Shown here: in pieces, positions 1 to 8,313 of the stretch | How positions within the stretch are numbered: the first letter of the stretch is position 1 | How the letters are laid out: each line of letters opens with the position of its first letter | DNA from: Methanocella_A sp963769045 | GTDB taxonomy: Archaea > Halobacteriota > Methanocellia > Methanocellales > Methanocellaceae | Direction: 5' to 3' | NCBI GenBank assembly: GCA_963769045.1 | Contig: CAVYKK010000007.1 | Location: 25,838-89,837, forward strand | DNA length: 64,000 nt | Notes under the pieces: model-generated | Told to the model about the DNA's origin: nothing | Databases searched by the model: none | Seen by the model: the letters and a program-made list of their open reading frames with translations, nothing else | Made by a program: the position numbers and the translations under genes

Positions 1-738
1 CTGCCCGGGCTGGGCGTGAAAGCAGTCTCGGGACATCGGGAAGTTTTCATCGGCAGGCCATCCGCACTGATCGAGCAGGGGATCAGTATACCCGGTAACC
101 TCAAAACCATCGTCGAAGGGCAGGCAGACCTTGGCCGTAATATCATCGTGATGGCCATCGGCCGGGAGATCGCAGGCATTTTTTCCTTCGAGGACGAGCT
201 GAGATCCGGGTCGAAAGAGACCGTCGAGAGCCTTGAGCGAATGGGATTACGCACGATTCTCCTGACCGGGGATAACCGTCAGGCTGCCGGGCGTGTGGCC
301 GGGCAATTAGGGATCAGGGAGGTCTATGCGGAGGTGCTGCCGCAGGATAAAGTGGCCATTGTCCGACGTCTCCAGGCGGAAGGCCGCAGCGTAGCTTTCG
401 TCGGGGACGGGGTGAACGACGGGCCGGCGCTGGCCGTAGCCAACGTCGGGGTTGCCATGGGGATCACAGGCACCGACGTAGCTATCGAAACAGCCGAGGT
501 CGGGCTCCTGTCGGATGACCTGACCCGGTTGCCGCACCTGATGGCCATTTCCCGGAAGGCCATCCGGACGATCAAGCAAAACGTGCTGTTTTCGCTCGCC
601 ATCCTGGCGATAGCGATCGTGTTCACCGTCCCGGGCATCTTATCGCCGGTCACCGGGGCACTGTTACACGAGCTATCGTCCATACCCGTGATCATCAACT
701 CGGCGAGGCTGATCACGTTCGGGCCAAAGCCGAAATGA
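1..738 (+). CDS. Heavy-metal (P1B-type) cation-transporting ATPase, C-terminal part
   Basis: The frame is open from base 1, so the gene starts before the window; 245 C-terminal residues are visible. They cover the end of the catalytic ATPase core and the last membrane pair. Core motifs are TGDN (ATP-binding domain) and GDGVNDGPAL (Mg-binding hinge, with the usual Ala of NDAPAL replaced by Gly). Two hydrophobic segments follow, the second containing ALLHELSSIPVIINSARL. A His-Glu pair in this last helix resembles the HEG-type motif of P1B-4 pumps (Co, Fe or Zn export), but the metal cannot be fixed without the missing transmembrane CPC or SPC motif. The product would be an integral membrane pump. 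The next gene is convergent, 24 nt away. Confidence 0.9.
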   Translation: MPGLGVKAVSGHREVFIGRPSALIEQGISIPGNLKTIVEGQADLGRNIIVMAIGREIAGIFSFEDELRSGSKETVESLERMGLRTILLTGDNRQAAGRVAGQLGIREVYAEVLPQDKVAIVRRLQAEGRSVAFVGDGVNDGPALAVANVGVAMGITGTDVAIETAEVGLLSDDLTRLPHLMAISRKAIRTIKQNVLFSLAILAIAIVFTVPGILSPVTGALLHELSSIPVIINSARLITFGPKPK

Positions 739-761
739 TTGCCGTGAAAAAAGACGATCGC

Positions 762-1763
762 TTAAAATCTATTGAATAGCTCGCCCGGCGAAGGCCTGGA
801 ATATTTTATCATTTCCCCTGTCCGGGCGCTTGACTGCAGCTTTTCCATCATGTCCGTGACAACGGCTGCGTCATAGGGCGTCTGCAGCGGCTTCTGGCCG
901 CCAGCCAGTACATCGTCGACGAAATGCCTCATGAGCTCGACGAACGAATACTGGTAATCGAAGGTCCATGACATCATAAACGAGCCTTTTTCCCTGTACG
1001 ATACGCCGTCAAATGACGAAATAGTAATGACGCCCTCCGTGCCCACGATCTTGTCGAGCCACATCCATGACGTCCTTGAAATGTCGTTCGCACACCAGTT
1101 GGCTATGATGTTACCGATTGCACCGTTCTCATATCTGACCGTCGCCACAAAGAGGTCGTCGCTCTTTAATTTTTTATACGTCAGCGTCGACTGCATGGCC
1201 TGCAGCTCTACCGGCGTGCCCAGCAGGAAGTTGGACACATATATCGAGTGGTAGGCCTGTGTGAATAGCGCGCCGTGGTACCGTCGGGCCATATCTTCCT
1301 CCATGCGCTGCGTCACCATGAACGAAGCGTAGCCCGGGTCTCCGATAGCTCCGTCCCGGATGAGTTCCCTGGCCCGGGCGACCTTCGGCCGGAACAGGTA
1401 GTTGTGTACCGGGAACAGGACTACCTTTTCCTCCTCGCTTACCCGGGCCATGTCGACAACCTCTTTCAGGCTCAAGGCCAGCGGTTTCTCCACCAGCACG
1501 TGCTTCCCGTTTTTCATGGCGGTAATGGCCTGGCTGCAGTGGTCTTTGTCCGCGCTGCAAACCACGATGGCATCGATATCCGGGTCGTTCGCCAGCTTTT
1601 CAAACGAGTCGTACGACCGGGTCTTCCACTGCCGTGCAATTTGCCCGGCCCGGTCCATACCATGACTGTAGACGCCTGCCAGTTTTCCGTTCTTCGTACC
1701 CGTGATGCCCCTGTAGTGGCTGAAAGCAATTTCGCCCAGGCCTGAAATCGCTATGTTGACCAT
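762..1763 (-). CDS. Gfo/Idh/MocA-family NAD(P)-dependent oxidoreductase
   Basis: A 333-residue protein with an N-terminal Rossmann fold (NIAISGLGEIAF, the GxGxxA dinucleotide motif at residues 3-14) and the family signature EKPLALS near residue 93. The C-terminal alpha/beta domain is typical of sugar or inositol dehydrogenases. The frame stays open to a TTG seven codons upstream (position 1784), but the ATG at 1763 is preceded by AGAAGGA at sensible spacing and gives the usual short N-terminus. It is transcribed divergently from a fucose-isomerase-like gene 120 nt away, so both probably act on one sugar or sugar acid and may share control. The substrate cannot be read from sequence. Confidence 0.85.
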   Translation of the reverse strand: MVNIAISGLGEIAFSHYRGITGTKNGKLAGVYSHGMDRAGQIARQWKTRSYDSFEKLANDPDIDAIVVCSADKDHCSQAITAMKNGKHVLVEKPLALSLKEVVDMARVSEEEKVVLFPVHNYLFRPKVARARELIRDGAIGDPGYASFMVTQRMEEDMARRYHGALFTQAYHSIYVSNFLLGTPVELQAMQSTLTYKKLKSDDLFVATVRYENGAIGNIIANWCANDISRTSWMWLDKIVGTEGVITISSFDGVSYREKGSFMMSWTFDYQYSFVELMRHFVDDVLAGGQKPLQTPYDAAVVTDMMEKLQSSARTGEMIKYSRPSPGELFNRF

Positions 1764-1882
1764 AAAGATCACTGTCCTTCTCAATTAATATTATTAACTT
1801 TATTATTATATTTCATCAATGCATATTATTAATCAGCGTACCTCGTAATTACCGGGTACCCTGATGGACGGCGATAGCATTG

Positions 1883-3307
1883 ATGAAACGCAAGATCGGT
1901 ATAATGACCTTCTCCGATGGTCGAAAAGAAGTGTACCGGGACCTCCTGCAGATGAACGAGCAGTTCCAAGACCGCCTGAAACAACGGCTCGAGGAGACGG
2001 GCGAGTTCGAAGCATACGCAGGCGAGATCATCGGCGACACCGACCAGGCGAAGCGTGAAGCGATGAAGCTGGCCAGAGCCGGAGTAGAAGCCACGATCTT
2101 TAACTTTGCCGTCTGGATATTCCCCAGCTTTCCCGTCATGGCCGCCAATTTTGTCCCCGGACCTTACCTGCTGTTCTCAAACGTGAACCCCCGGTACCCG
2201 GGGCTGGTAGGCATGCTGGCGACAGCCGGGGCGCTCGACCAGCTGGGGATTTTTAACGGGCGCGTCTGGGGAGACATCGGCGACGATCAGGTCATGGAGA
2301 AGGTCGTGGCATTTTTAAGGGCTGCCACGACGGTAAACAGGCTGCGCGGCGAGACGTTTGGCCTCTTCGGCGGACGTCCTATGGGAATGTACACAGCTGT
2401 CGCCGATGAGGACCAGTGGCAGAGCCTGTTCGGAATAGACATCGAGCACACAGACCAGTGGGAGATTGTCCGCAGGGCGAAGGAAGTGCCCGACGGGCAA
2501 GTAGAATGGGCGTTCACCTGGCTGACGCAGCACGTCTGTAAAATCCATTACGATGGCAAGCAGCTAACCCCCGAGAAGCTCAAGCTCCAGATTCGCAGTT
2601 ATTATGCGGTCAAGAAAATCATCGAGGAGAAACATCTCGACTTCATCGGGATCAAAGCGCAGCCGGAGCTCACGGATAATTTCGTTACCATGGACCTCAC
2701 GGAGTCGTTCATGAACGACCCCTATGACTGGGACGGTCCCCATGAGCCGGTCGTCGATGCTACCGAGGCCGATATGGACGGCGCATTGACCATGGAGATA
2801 TTCAAGCACCTGTCCGGTAAACCCGTCATGTTTGCCGATGTGCGCCATTACGATGCGGAAGGCAACTTTTTCGACCTGTGCAACTCCGGCAGCCACCCGA
2901 CCTATTTTGCTGCGCGCTCGAACGATCCTGCCGTGAACCTGAAGAAAGTCGAGTTCTATCCGGAGGGTTTCTATTTCCCGGCAGGCGGGGCTTCGGTGCG
3001 GAGCATTGCGGCGCCCGGTGAGGTCACGATCGCTCGCATGTCGCGGAAAGGGGGAAGGTACTGGCTCGCCATTGCGCCAGCCGAGTTCCTCGACCTTGGC
3101 GACCGCACTGAAGAAAAAGCGAAGGCAACACAGGTCGAGTGGCCCCATGCGTTCGCCCGGCTGAGAGCCCCTGCAGACGAGTTCCTGGCCGAGTACGACT
3201 CGAACCATTGTCACGCTATTTACGGGGATTGGGCGGAAGAGCTGGTCTGGGTCGCAAAAATGCTGGGGATCGATTACAAAGTATTCGGCGCAGGTCCGGA
3301 TAGTTGA
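1883..3307 (+). CDS. L-fucose/arabinose isomerase-like protein
   Basis: The 474-residue protein has the FucI/AraA-like architecture: an N-terminal region (IGIMTFSDGRKEVYRDL), a middle domain containing LFGGRPMGMYTAV, and a C-terminal domain ending in NHCHAIYGDW. Candidate metal ligands are the acidic residues in TEADMDGAL and FADVRHYD and the His of NHCHAIYGD; they match the Glu/Asp/His set of ketol isomerases by position only. It is shorter than bacterial FucI (about 590 aa), as in the archaeal/clostridial FucI-like group whose substrates are mostly unassigned. A TTG lies just before the ATG at 1883. The divergent Gfo/Idh dehydrogenase supports a small sugar-processing module. The family call is firm; the reaction is inferred. 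Confidence 0.8.
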   Translation: MKRKIGIMTFSDGRKEVYRDLLQMNEQFQDRLKQRLEETGEFEAYAGEIIGDTDQAKREAMKLARAGVEATIFNFAVWIFPSFPVMAANFVPGPYLLFSNVNPRYPGLVGMLATAGALDQLGIFNGRVWGDIGDDQVMEKVVAFLRAATTVNRLRGETFGLFGGRPMGMYTAVADEDQWQSLFGIDIEHTDQWEIVRRAKEVPDGQVEWAFTWLTQHVCKIHYDGKQLTPEKLKLQIRSYYAVKKIIEEKHLDFIGIKAQPELTDNFVTMDLTESFMNDPYDWDGPHEPVVDATEADMDGALTMEIFKHLSGKPVMFADVRHYDAEGNFFDLCNSGSHPTYFAARSNDPAVNLKKVEFYPEGFYFPAGGASVRSIAAPGEVTIARMSRKGGRYWLAIAPAEFLDLGDRTEEKAKATQVEWPHAFARLRAPADEFLAEYDSNHCHAIYGDWAEELVWVAKMLGIDYKVFGAGPDS

Positions 3308-3351
3308 TTTGATAATTTTATCAATGCATAAATGAAAATTTAAAATGTTAT

Positions 3352-4098
3352 ATGAGGGGTCAGATGGCATCAGAAGCAGGTTTACAAAGCGCTATTAAGC
3401 CAATGAAATTTGAGACGAACGTCGCGGAAGTTATCCAGCGTACTGACGATACCAAAAGTTTCCGGTTTAAGAAGCCGGAGGGATTCATGCACCTGGCCGG
3501 GCAGTGGATGTACGTAAACATCAAGATAGAGGGCACAAGCAAGATGCACCATTTCACCATTTCCGCCAGTCCGACAGAAGATTTCCTTGAGTTCACCAAG
3601 AAAATCACGGATCACCCGTATTCCCAGGCGCTGAACAGGTTCAAGGGCGGCGAATGGGCGCACATCGACGGTCCGTACGGCGATTTTACCTACGGCGGCG
3701 AAAATATTAAGATCGGCGCTCTGACCGGTGGCATCGGGATTACGCCCTTGCGGAGCATCTGCAAGTTCATCGTCGACAGCAAGCTCCCCACGGACGTTAA
3801 AATGCTTTACGCGAACCACACGGAGAAGGACATCGTTTTCCGGGATCAAATCGAGGAAATGCAAAAACAGGACGATGGTATCGTCGTTAAAAACGTATTG
3901 ACAAAAGAGCCTGAATGGAAAGGCCTGAAAGGCCACGTCGACGCAAAGATGATCGCCGATCAGATACCCGACTACCGGGACCGCGTGTTCTACATTTGCG
4001 GGCCGCCCGGCATGAACGAGGCCATGAAAAAGGCCTTGAAAGGCCTGGACGTGCCGGATAATAAGATCAAGCTCGAGGACTTCACCGGCTACGAGTAA
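3352..4098 (+). CDS. Ferredoxin/flavodoxin reductase-like FAD-NAD(P) oxidoreductase
   Basis: A 248-residue protein of the ferredoxin-NADP reductase superfamily. The FAD domain shows HHFTISASP (the RxYS-type flavin motif), the pyridine-nucleotide domain begins with ALTGGIGITPLRSI, and the C-terminal CGPPG motif is present (YICGPPGMNEAMKKAL). There is no [2Fe-2S] domain, so an external partner must carry electrons. The start may be the ATG at 3364, which is preceded by GAGGGGT, rather than 3352. An AT-rich stretch at 3335-3344 could be its TATA element. It lies 44 nt after the isomerase gene on the same strand. The role is soluble electron transfer with NAD(P)H; the partner is unknown. Confidence 0.85.
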   Translation: MRGQMASEAGLQSAIKPMKFETNVAEVIQRTDDTKSFRFKKPEGFMHLAGQWMYVNIKIEGTSKMHHFTISASPTEDFLEFTKKITDHPYSQALNRFKGGEWAHIDGPYGDFTYGGENIKIGALTGGIGITPLRSICKFIVDSKLPTDVKMLYANHTEKDIVFRDQIEEMQKQDDGIVVKNVLTKEPEWKGLKGHVDAKMIADQIPDYRDRVFYICGPPGMNEAMKKALKGLDVPDNKIKLEDFTGYE

Positions 4099-4148
4099 CG
4101 CCAGGGATAAAGCGCTAAAATGAAGGGATATCTTTAGTATCCGATAAA

Positions 4149-4301
4149 ATGCAGCCTGGTGTCATCGGCCCGGGGAAAATGGGCAGCGATCTGGCCCTCC
4201 AGGCCGTGGACAGGGGCATATATGTGGCCGGGCACTCGAAGCACGGGCACCCCTTCGGTAAAGACGAAAAGATCGCTAAAGAAAGAAAAGCAGCCGGCTG
4301 A
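4149..4301 (+). pseudogene. N-terminal remnant of a 6-phosphogluconate-dehydrogenase-like gene
   Basis: A 50-codon frame beginning MQPGVIGPGKMGSDLALQA and ending at TGA 4301. It resembles the first Rossmann beta-alpha-beta unit (GxGxMG plus the following helix) of NAD-binding 6-phosphogluconate dehydrogenases. The second residue pair of the usual GLGKMG motif is changed to GPGKMG, and nothing of the rest of the enzyme follows in any frame. It therefore looks like a truncated gene relic rather than a small functional protein. No convincing ribosome site precedes the ATG. Confidence 0.5.
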
Positions 4302-4340
4302 CGAAGATATAAAAAAATAGCCGAGCGTCAGCCCGGCCAT

Positions 4341-4502
4341 TTACCGGCCGCACTTGAGCCCTTCGGCGTCCGCGATATTCTTGGCGGCATCCTGAGGCGA
4401 CATGTTCGCAGCCTTGGCCGCCTTGTCCAGGTCTTCCTGCGTTATCAGGGCCGGGTTGTTGTGTTTGTCGTTGGGCATTCCACATCCACAGCTAATACAC
4501 AT
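4341..4502 (-). CDS. Small Cys-rich protein with MCxxCGCG N-terminus
   Basis: A 53-residue protein starting MCISCGCGMPNDKH and ending GLKCGR. A perfect ribosome site (GGGGAGGTGA, about 6 nt before the ATG) argues strongly for translation. The N-terminal C-x2-C-x-C cluster with a further Cys near the C-terminus could bind a metal ion or act in thiol chemistry. The middle (ITQEDLDKAAKAANMSPQDA) is predicted helical and hydrophilic. It shares its first eight-residue pattern with the 12-residue mini-protein encoded at 51749. The gene stands alone between a gene relic and an intergenic region of about 290 nt in which I see nothing else. Function unknown. Confidence 0.7.
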   Translation of the reverse strand: MCISCGCGMPNDKHNNPALITQEDLDKAAKAANMSPQDAAKNIADAEGLKCGR

Positions 4503-4788
4503 TCTCGTTCACCTCCCCTGTAATATGCACAATTATCTGTGCGTCGTAAAAATCAACGGGCAAATCCCATAAGTAACTATGGCAAAGAAAATCCGGCGCA
4601 ATTTATCTTGCGACATATAATTTTGGTAACATGTATGGCACATATTTCTGATTTTTAAGATAGACTAAAGCCTCCGCAACCGTTTCATGCTTAAGGCGGG
4701 TAAAGGGCGAATTACGCGGCGCAGTTTGATGGCTGCATAAGCTAATCATGTTACTGGCGACAGGGCATATAATGGTCCCGGAGGCAAT

Positions 4789-4836
4789 ATGCTGTTTCTA
4801 ACCCGGCCGGAGGTATCTGAAACTGGCGATACCTGA
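4789..4836 (+). other. Possible 15-codon leader frame overlapping the methyltransferase start
   Basis: An ATG preceded by CCGGAGG opens a 15-residue frame (MLFLTRPEVSETGDT) ending at TGA 4836. It overlaps, in another frame, the beginning of the methyltransferase at 4823. It may be a translationally coupled leader, the true start of the methyltransferase separated by a frameshift, or chance. Confidence 0.25.
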
Positions 4837-5770
4837 AAACTATTCGTTCACCCGCTATCTCGCAGCGAAAAAGGGCGTTGACGACCGGGCCCTGAATGGC
4901 CACGTCTGGCAGGCGCTGGCCGATAATCTGCCGGTATCGTCCTGCGAAAAGCCATTGCGTGTCTTAGAGGCGGGCGCAGGGACCGGCACTATGATCGAGC
5001 GCATGCTGGATAAGAATTTGTTTCGCTACGCGACCTATACCGCCGTCGATGTCGAGAAGGAAAATAGGGCCAGCGCTTTGAGCAGGATGGAAGACTGGTC
5101 AGCCCGGCAGAATGTCCGGTTATCGGCGGGATCCCGTGGCCAATGGACGCTGACAGGCCCGGAGAGGCATGTCGAAGTTTGTTACAGGAGTGAGGATTTC
5201 TTCGATTTCGCTGCGCGCGAGCAAGGGCGATGGGACCTCGTCATCGCCAGCGCCTTCCTGGACATCGTAAATATCCGCACCGCCCTGCCTTTAATGCTTG
5301 ACCTGCTGGACGATGGCGGGATATTCTATTTCTCGATCAACTTCGACGGCGTGACCATCATGGAACCTGTTATTGACCCGGAGCTCGATCATATGATCAT
5401 GGCCCTGTATCATCGCTCGATGGACGGGCGCATAGTGGACGGTAAGCCTTCAGGAAACAGCTGCACCGGCCGGTGCCTTTTTTCTCAACTTAACGCCTGC
5501 GGCGCACACATTCTTGCCTCAGGAGGGTCAGATTGGGTTGTCTTTGCGGGGCCCGACGGATATCCCGGCGACGAGGCCTACTTCCTGCACCACATCGTGC
5601 ATACTGTAAACGAAGCGTTAAAACGTAACCCCGCGCTGGACTCCAGTCGGCTCGGCGCATGGGTCGCACAGCGCCATCGTCAGATCGAGAGCGGCGAGCT
5701 GGTGTACATCGCCCATCAGTTAGACTTTACCGGCCGAAAAACCGCAGCAGTTACCCGGGGAAAACGCTAG
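4823..5770 (+). CDS. Class I SAM-dependent methyltransferase
   Basis: The Rossmann motif I is LRVLEAGAGTGTMIERM, followed by the acidic ribose-binding strand (YTAVDVEKEN) and a motif IV-like stretch DLVIASAFLDIV. The first ATG-like start in frame (TTG 4955) would leave only three residues before motif I. The frame is open upstream and encodes a plausible N-terminus (AIPENYSFTRYLAAKKG). I place the start at CTG 4823, nine nt after GGAGG at 4809-4813; a frameshift from ATG 4789 is the alternative. That gives about 315 residues. It may belong functionally with the pterin-like operon at 8.3-11.6 kb, from which it is separated by a reverse-strand gene. The substrate is unknown. Confidence 0.7.
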   Translation: MAIPENYSFTRYLAAKKGVDDRALNGHVWQALADNLPVSSCEKPLRVLEAGAGTGTMIERMLDKNLFRYATYTAVDVEKENRASALSRMEDWSARQNVRLSAGSRGQWTLTGPERHVEVCYRSEDFFDFAAREQGRWDLVIASAFLDIVNIRTALPLMLDLLDDGGIFYFSINFDGVTIMEPVIDPELDHMIMALYHRSMDGRIVDGKPSGNSCTGRCLFSQLNACGAHILASGGSDWVVFAGPDGYPGDEAYFLHHIVHTVNEALKRNPALDSSRLGAWVAQRHRQIESGELVYIAHQLDFTGRKTAAVTRGKR

Positions 5771-7917
5771 TACAGGACTTCGACGGTCAGATCGCCGCGT
5801 TTCTCCACCACGTTAACGAGCGTGCTTTCGCCGATCCGCCGGAACTCGAGCTGGACCTTGCCATTGCCGACGTGCAGGCTGTCGATCTTCAACGTCTGCA
5901 GCCAGGGCGGGAGACGGGGCTGGTTTAAGGTCAGCTTTTGCGCCAGCGCGTCGGGGACCATGCCCAGGGAAGCCGTGAGCATACAGGGGATAGTGCCGGA
6001 CGACCACGCCTGCGGGCTGCATGCGACCGGGTACTTGATGGGAAAACCATATCGCTGCCGATGATAGCCGCCGAACAGCTCTGGCAGGCGATAGTTCAGG
6101 TAATAGCCTGCGGCATCGAACATGCCGGTGAATAGCCGGGTCAGCTCATCCTTATGGTCATACTTTTTCATGCCCATGGCGATGATCGAGTTGTCATGCG
6201 GCCACACCGTGCCGTTGTGATAACCCAGGGGGTTGTAGCGTTTTTCCGTCGTCGACAGCGTGTGTATGCCCCAGCCCGAATACATGTCACCCTCGAACAG
6301 ACGTTTAATCACGCATTCGGCTTTGTGCCTCTCGACAATTTCGCCCCACAGGGCCTGGCCCGGGTTAGAGGAAATCACATCGCACTGGCCCCGGGCATCA
6401 AGTGCTTCGGCGAAGAAATGCTCGTCTTCTATCCAGAACTTATCGTTAAAGCTCCAGAAAAGGTTGGCCGCATCTCTCCTGAGCTTCTTAGCGAGGTCAT
6501 CGTTTCCAAGCCGATCGTACAGCTTTGCCATGCGTTTTTTTGCCATGTACACGTAACCCTGGACTTCGGGCAAAGCTATCGGGGGTTTCGCCAGCGTCCC
6601 GTCTGAATGGGAGATAGCATCAAACGAGTCCTTCCATCCCTGGTTGTCCAGGCCGCGTGAGGACCTCCTGGTATAAGTGAGGAACCCGTTTTTATCGGAA
6701 GCCGCATCGATCCATGCCAGGGCTGCTTCTGCGTTCTTTTGCAGCTCGCGGAACAGGCCCATGTCCCCTGTCCAGTCGATGTATTCCGCCAGGGCGATCA
6801 AAAACAAAGGCGTGGCGTCCACGCTCCCGTAGTAAGGAGTCTGGGGTATCTCGTTTAAGTCAGCTTTTTCCCCGACCCGGAGCTCGTGCAGTATCTTGCC
6901 CGGCTCCTCATCCCTCCAGTCGTCGGTCTTTGTGCCCTGGTAGCTTGCCAGCAGCCGGAGGGTGCTTTTCGAGATGGTCGGATTGTAAGGCAACACCTGC
7001 ATGGACGATATGAGCGAGTCCCTGCCGAATAGCGCGTCGAACCACGGCACGCCCGCGGAGTAGAAGACATCCTCTTTTTTGATCATATAGAGCATGCGCA
7101 GGTCTGCCAGCGACCTCATGAACGCTTTATTGAAGATACCATTATCGGTCCTTACGTTGATGCAACACTCCTCGGTTTCCACATACGAAGCCTGGACTCC
7201 TTTCAACCGCCTGCTCAGGGAGGCAGGCTCAGGCTTGATACACTCGCTGGGCGCCAGGTCATGAGCGCTAATGACAATTGATATCTTTCGATATTCATGC
7301 GCTTTAAGCGGGATGGAAAAATGGCATATACTGCCTTCCACTGAGGATGGGGCAGGGTCAAAGGAAATATGGGTCTCCCTCCTGTGGTCGTCTTTTCCGG
7401 AATATACAAAGGTCAGTGTCCCCTGATCGTATGACGGCGGCATGGCTTTTCCATCGATGCCCGTGGTCGCGCCCCGGACGGTAAAAATGTCGGCAAAATC
7501 CGCCCTGTACTCAAGGGAAAAATCGAGAACTACTTTGAACTCGTTGAAATTTTCGATATCTATCGTTTCGCTGATCTCTCCCGCGATAAACCGCTCCCTT
7601 CTTATGCTGATCGTAGTGCTATCGACCAGTTTGTCATTGCTGTCATATAGCTCGGGATTGGTCAGCACGGTCGTGGACGTATAATTCTTTTCGTCGCTCG
7701 ACAATATCTCCGTCGGGGGCAGGCCGTTAATTCGCGTCAGATAACCGCTGAGGAACCGGCAGTCCCGGTAGTAAAGCCCGTAGCCGTAGTTGTCCGTCAC
7801 AGGTATGTCGCTGTTGCGCAGCGTCACCAGTGAAAGGTTCTTTTCCCTGATGACCATGGCGCCCGTAATATCTTTTGCCTGTGCAGGCTTTTTCTGCTCT
7901 TTTCCTGTTTTACCCAT
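5767..7917 (-). CDS. Amylo-alpha-1,6-glucosidase-like glycogen debranching enzyme
   Basis: A 716-residue protein with an N-terminal beta-sandwich domain (IREKNLSLVTLRNSDIPVTD onward, to about residue 230) and a C-terminal (alpha/alpha)6 glucosidase barrel. The barrel begins around residue 285 with AGVPWFDALFGRDSLISS, a hallmark of this debranching/trehalase-like group. Further on are GYHNGTVWPHDNSIIAMGM and CSPQAWSSGTIP, typical of GH-clan barrels with acidic catalysts. The expected role is hydrolysis of alpha-1,6 branch points in storage polysaccharide, or of a related glucoside. The 3' end overlaps the convergent methyltransferase by 4 nt. There are no other glycogen genes nearby. Confidence 0.85.
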   Translation of the reverse strand: MGKTGKEQKKPAQAKDITGAMVIREKNLSLVTLRNSDIPVTDNYGYGLYYRDCRFLSGYLTRINGLPPTEILSSDEKNYTSTTVLTNPELYDSNDKLVDSTTISIRRERFIAGEISETIDIENFNEFKVVLDFSLEYRADFADIFTVRGATTGIDGKAMPPSYDQGTLTFVYSGKDDHRRETHISFDPAPSSVEGSICHFSIPLKAHEYRKISIVISAHDLAPSECIKPEPASLSRRLKGVQASYVETEECCINVRTDNGIFNKAFMRSLADLRMLYMIKKEDVFYSAGVPWFDALFGRDSLISSMQVLPYNPTISKSTLRLLASYQGTKTDDWRDEEPGKILHELRVGEKADLNEIPQTPYYGSVDATPLFLIALAEYIDWTGDMGLFRELQKNAEAALAWIDAASDKNGFLTYTRRSSRGLDNQGWKDSFDAISHSDGTLAKPPIALPEVQGYVYMAKKRMAKLYDRLGNDDLAKKLRRDAANLFWSFNDKFWIEDEHFFAEALDARGQCDVISSNPGQALWGEIVERHKAECVIKRLFEGDMYSGWGIHTLSTTEKRYNPLGYHNGTVWPHDNSIIAMGMKKYDHKDELTRLFTGMFDAAGYYLNYRLPELFGGYHRQRYGFPIKYPVACSPQAWSSGTIPCMLTASLGMVPDALAQKLTLNQPRLPPWLQTLKIDSLHVGNGKVQLEFRRIGESTLVNVVEKRGDLTVEVLY

Positions 7918-8313
7918 GGCTTTATCCCTTCAACCGCTTTTATGCCGCGTTTTTGTTTTACATCCACACGACAATATCACCTCATATCCGGGTAATTGCC
8001 TGCCCTATTACTGTAAATTTACAAATAAGCTATACTGACGTAGTTATATAACGTTAATTAAAATAATAAGTAAATAATACCTTTCAGGGCATTAAAAGCT
8101 TCAATGCACCATGGTGTTGACTTCTTGCTGCCTCACAGGTTCCTGCTTAACAGTCTTAACTAAAACCGCCACAAACGCCAGGCTATGCATAAACCGGGAA
8201 CAAATATCGGCACACAGGTTAATAGGCACAGAGGATAGACCGATCGTTTAAATAAGGCTAATATCCGAGTGCACCCGGTACCAACGGCCGGGTTAAAAAT
8301 CTGTGAAGGATAA
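7918..8313. other. Intergenic region, divergent promoters likely
   Basis: A 396-nt gap between divergent genes. The central part (about 8030-8085) is AT-rich with TATA-like words such as GTTATATAACG, which could serve one or both directions. I see no RNA gene or repeat here. Confidence 0.35.
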
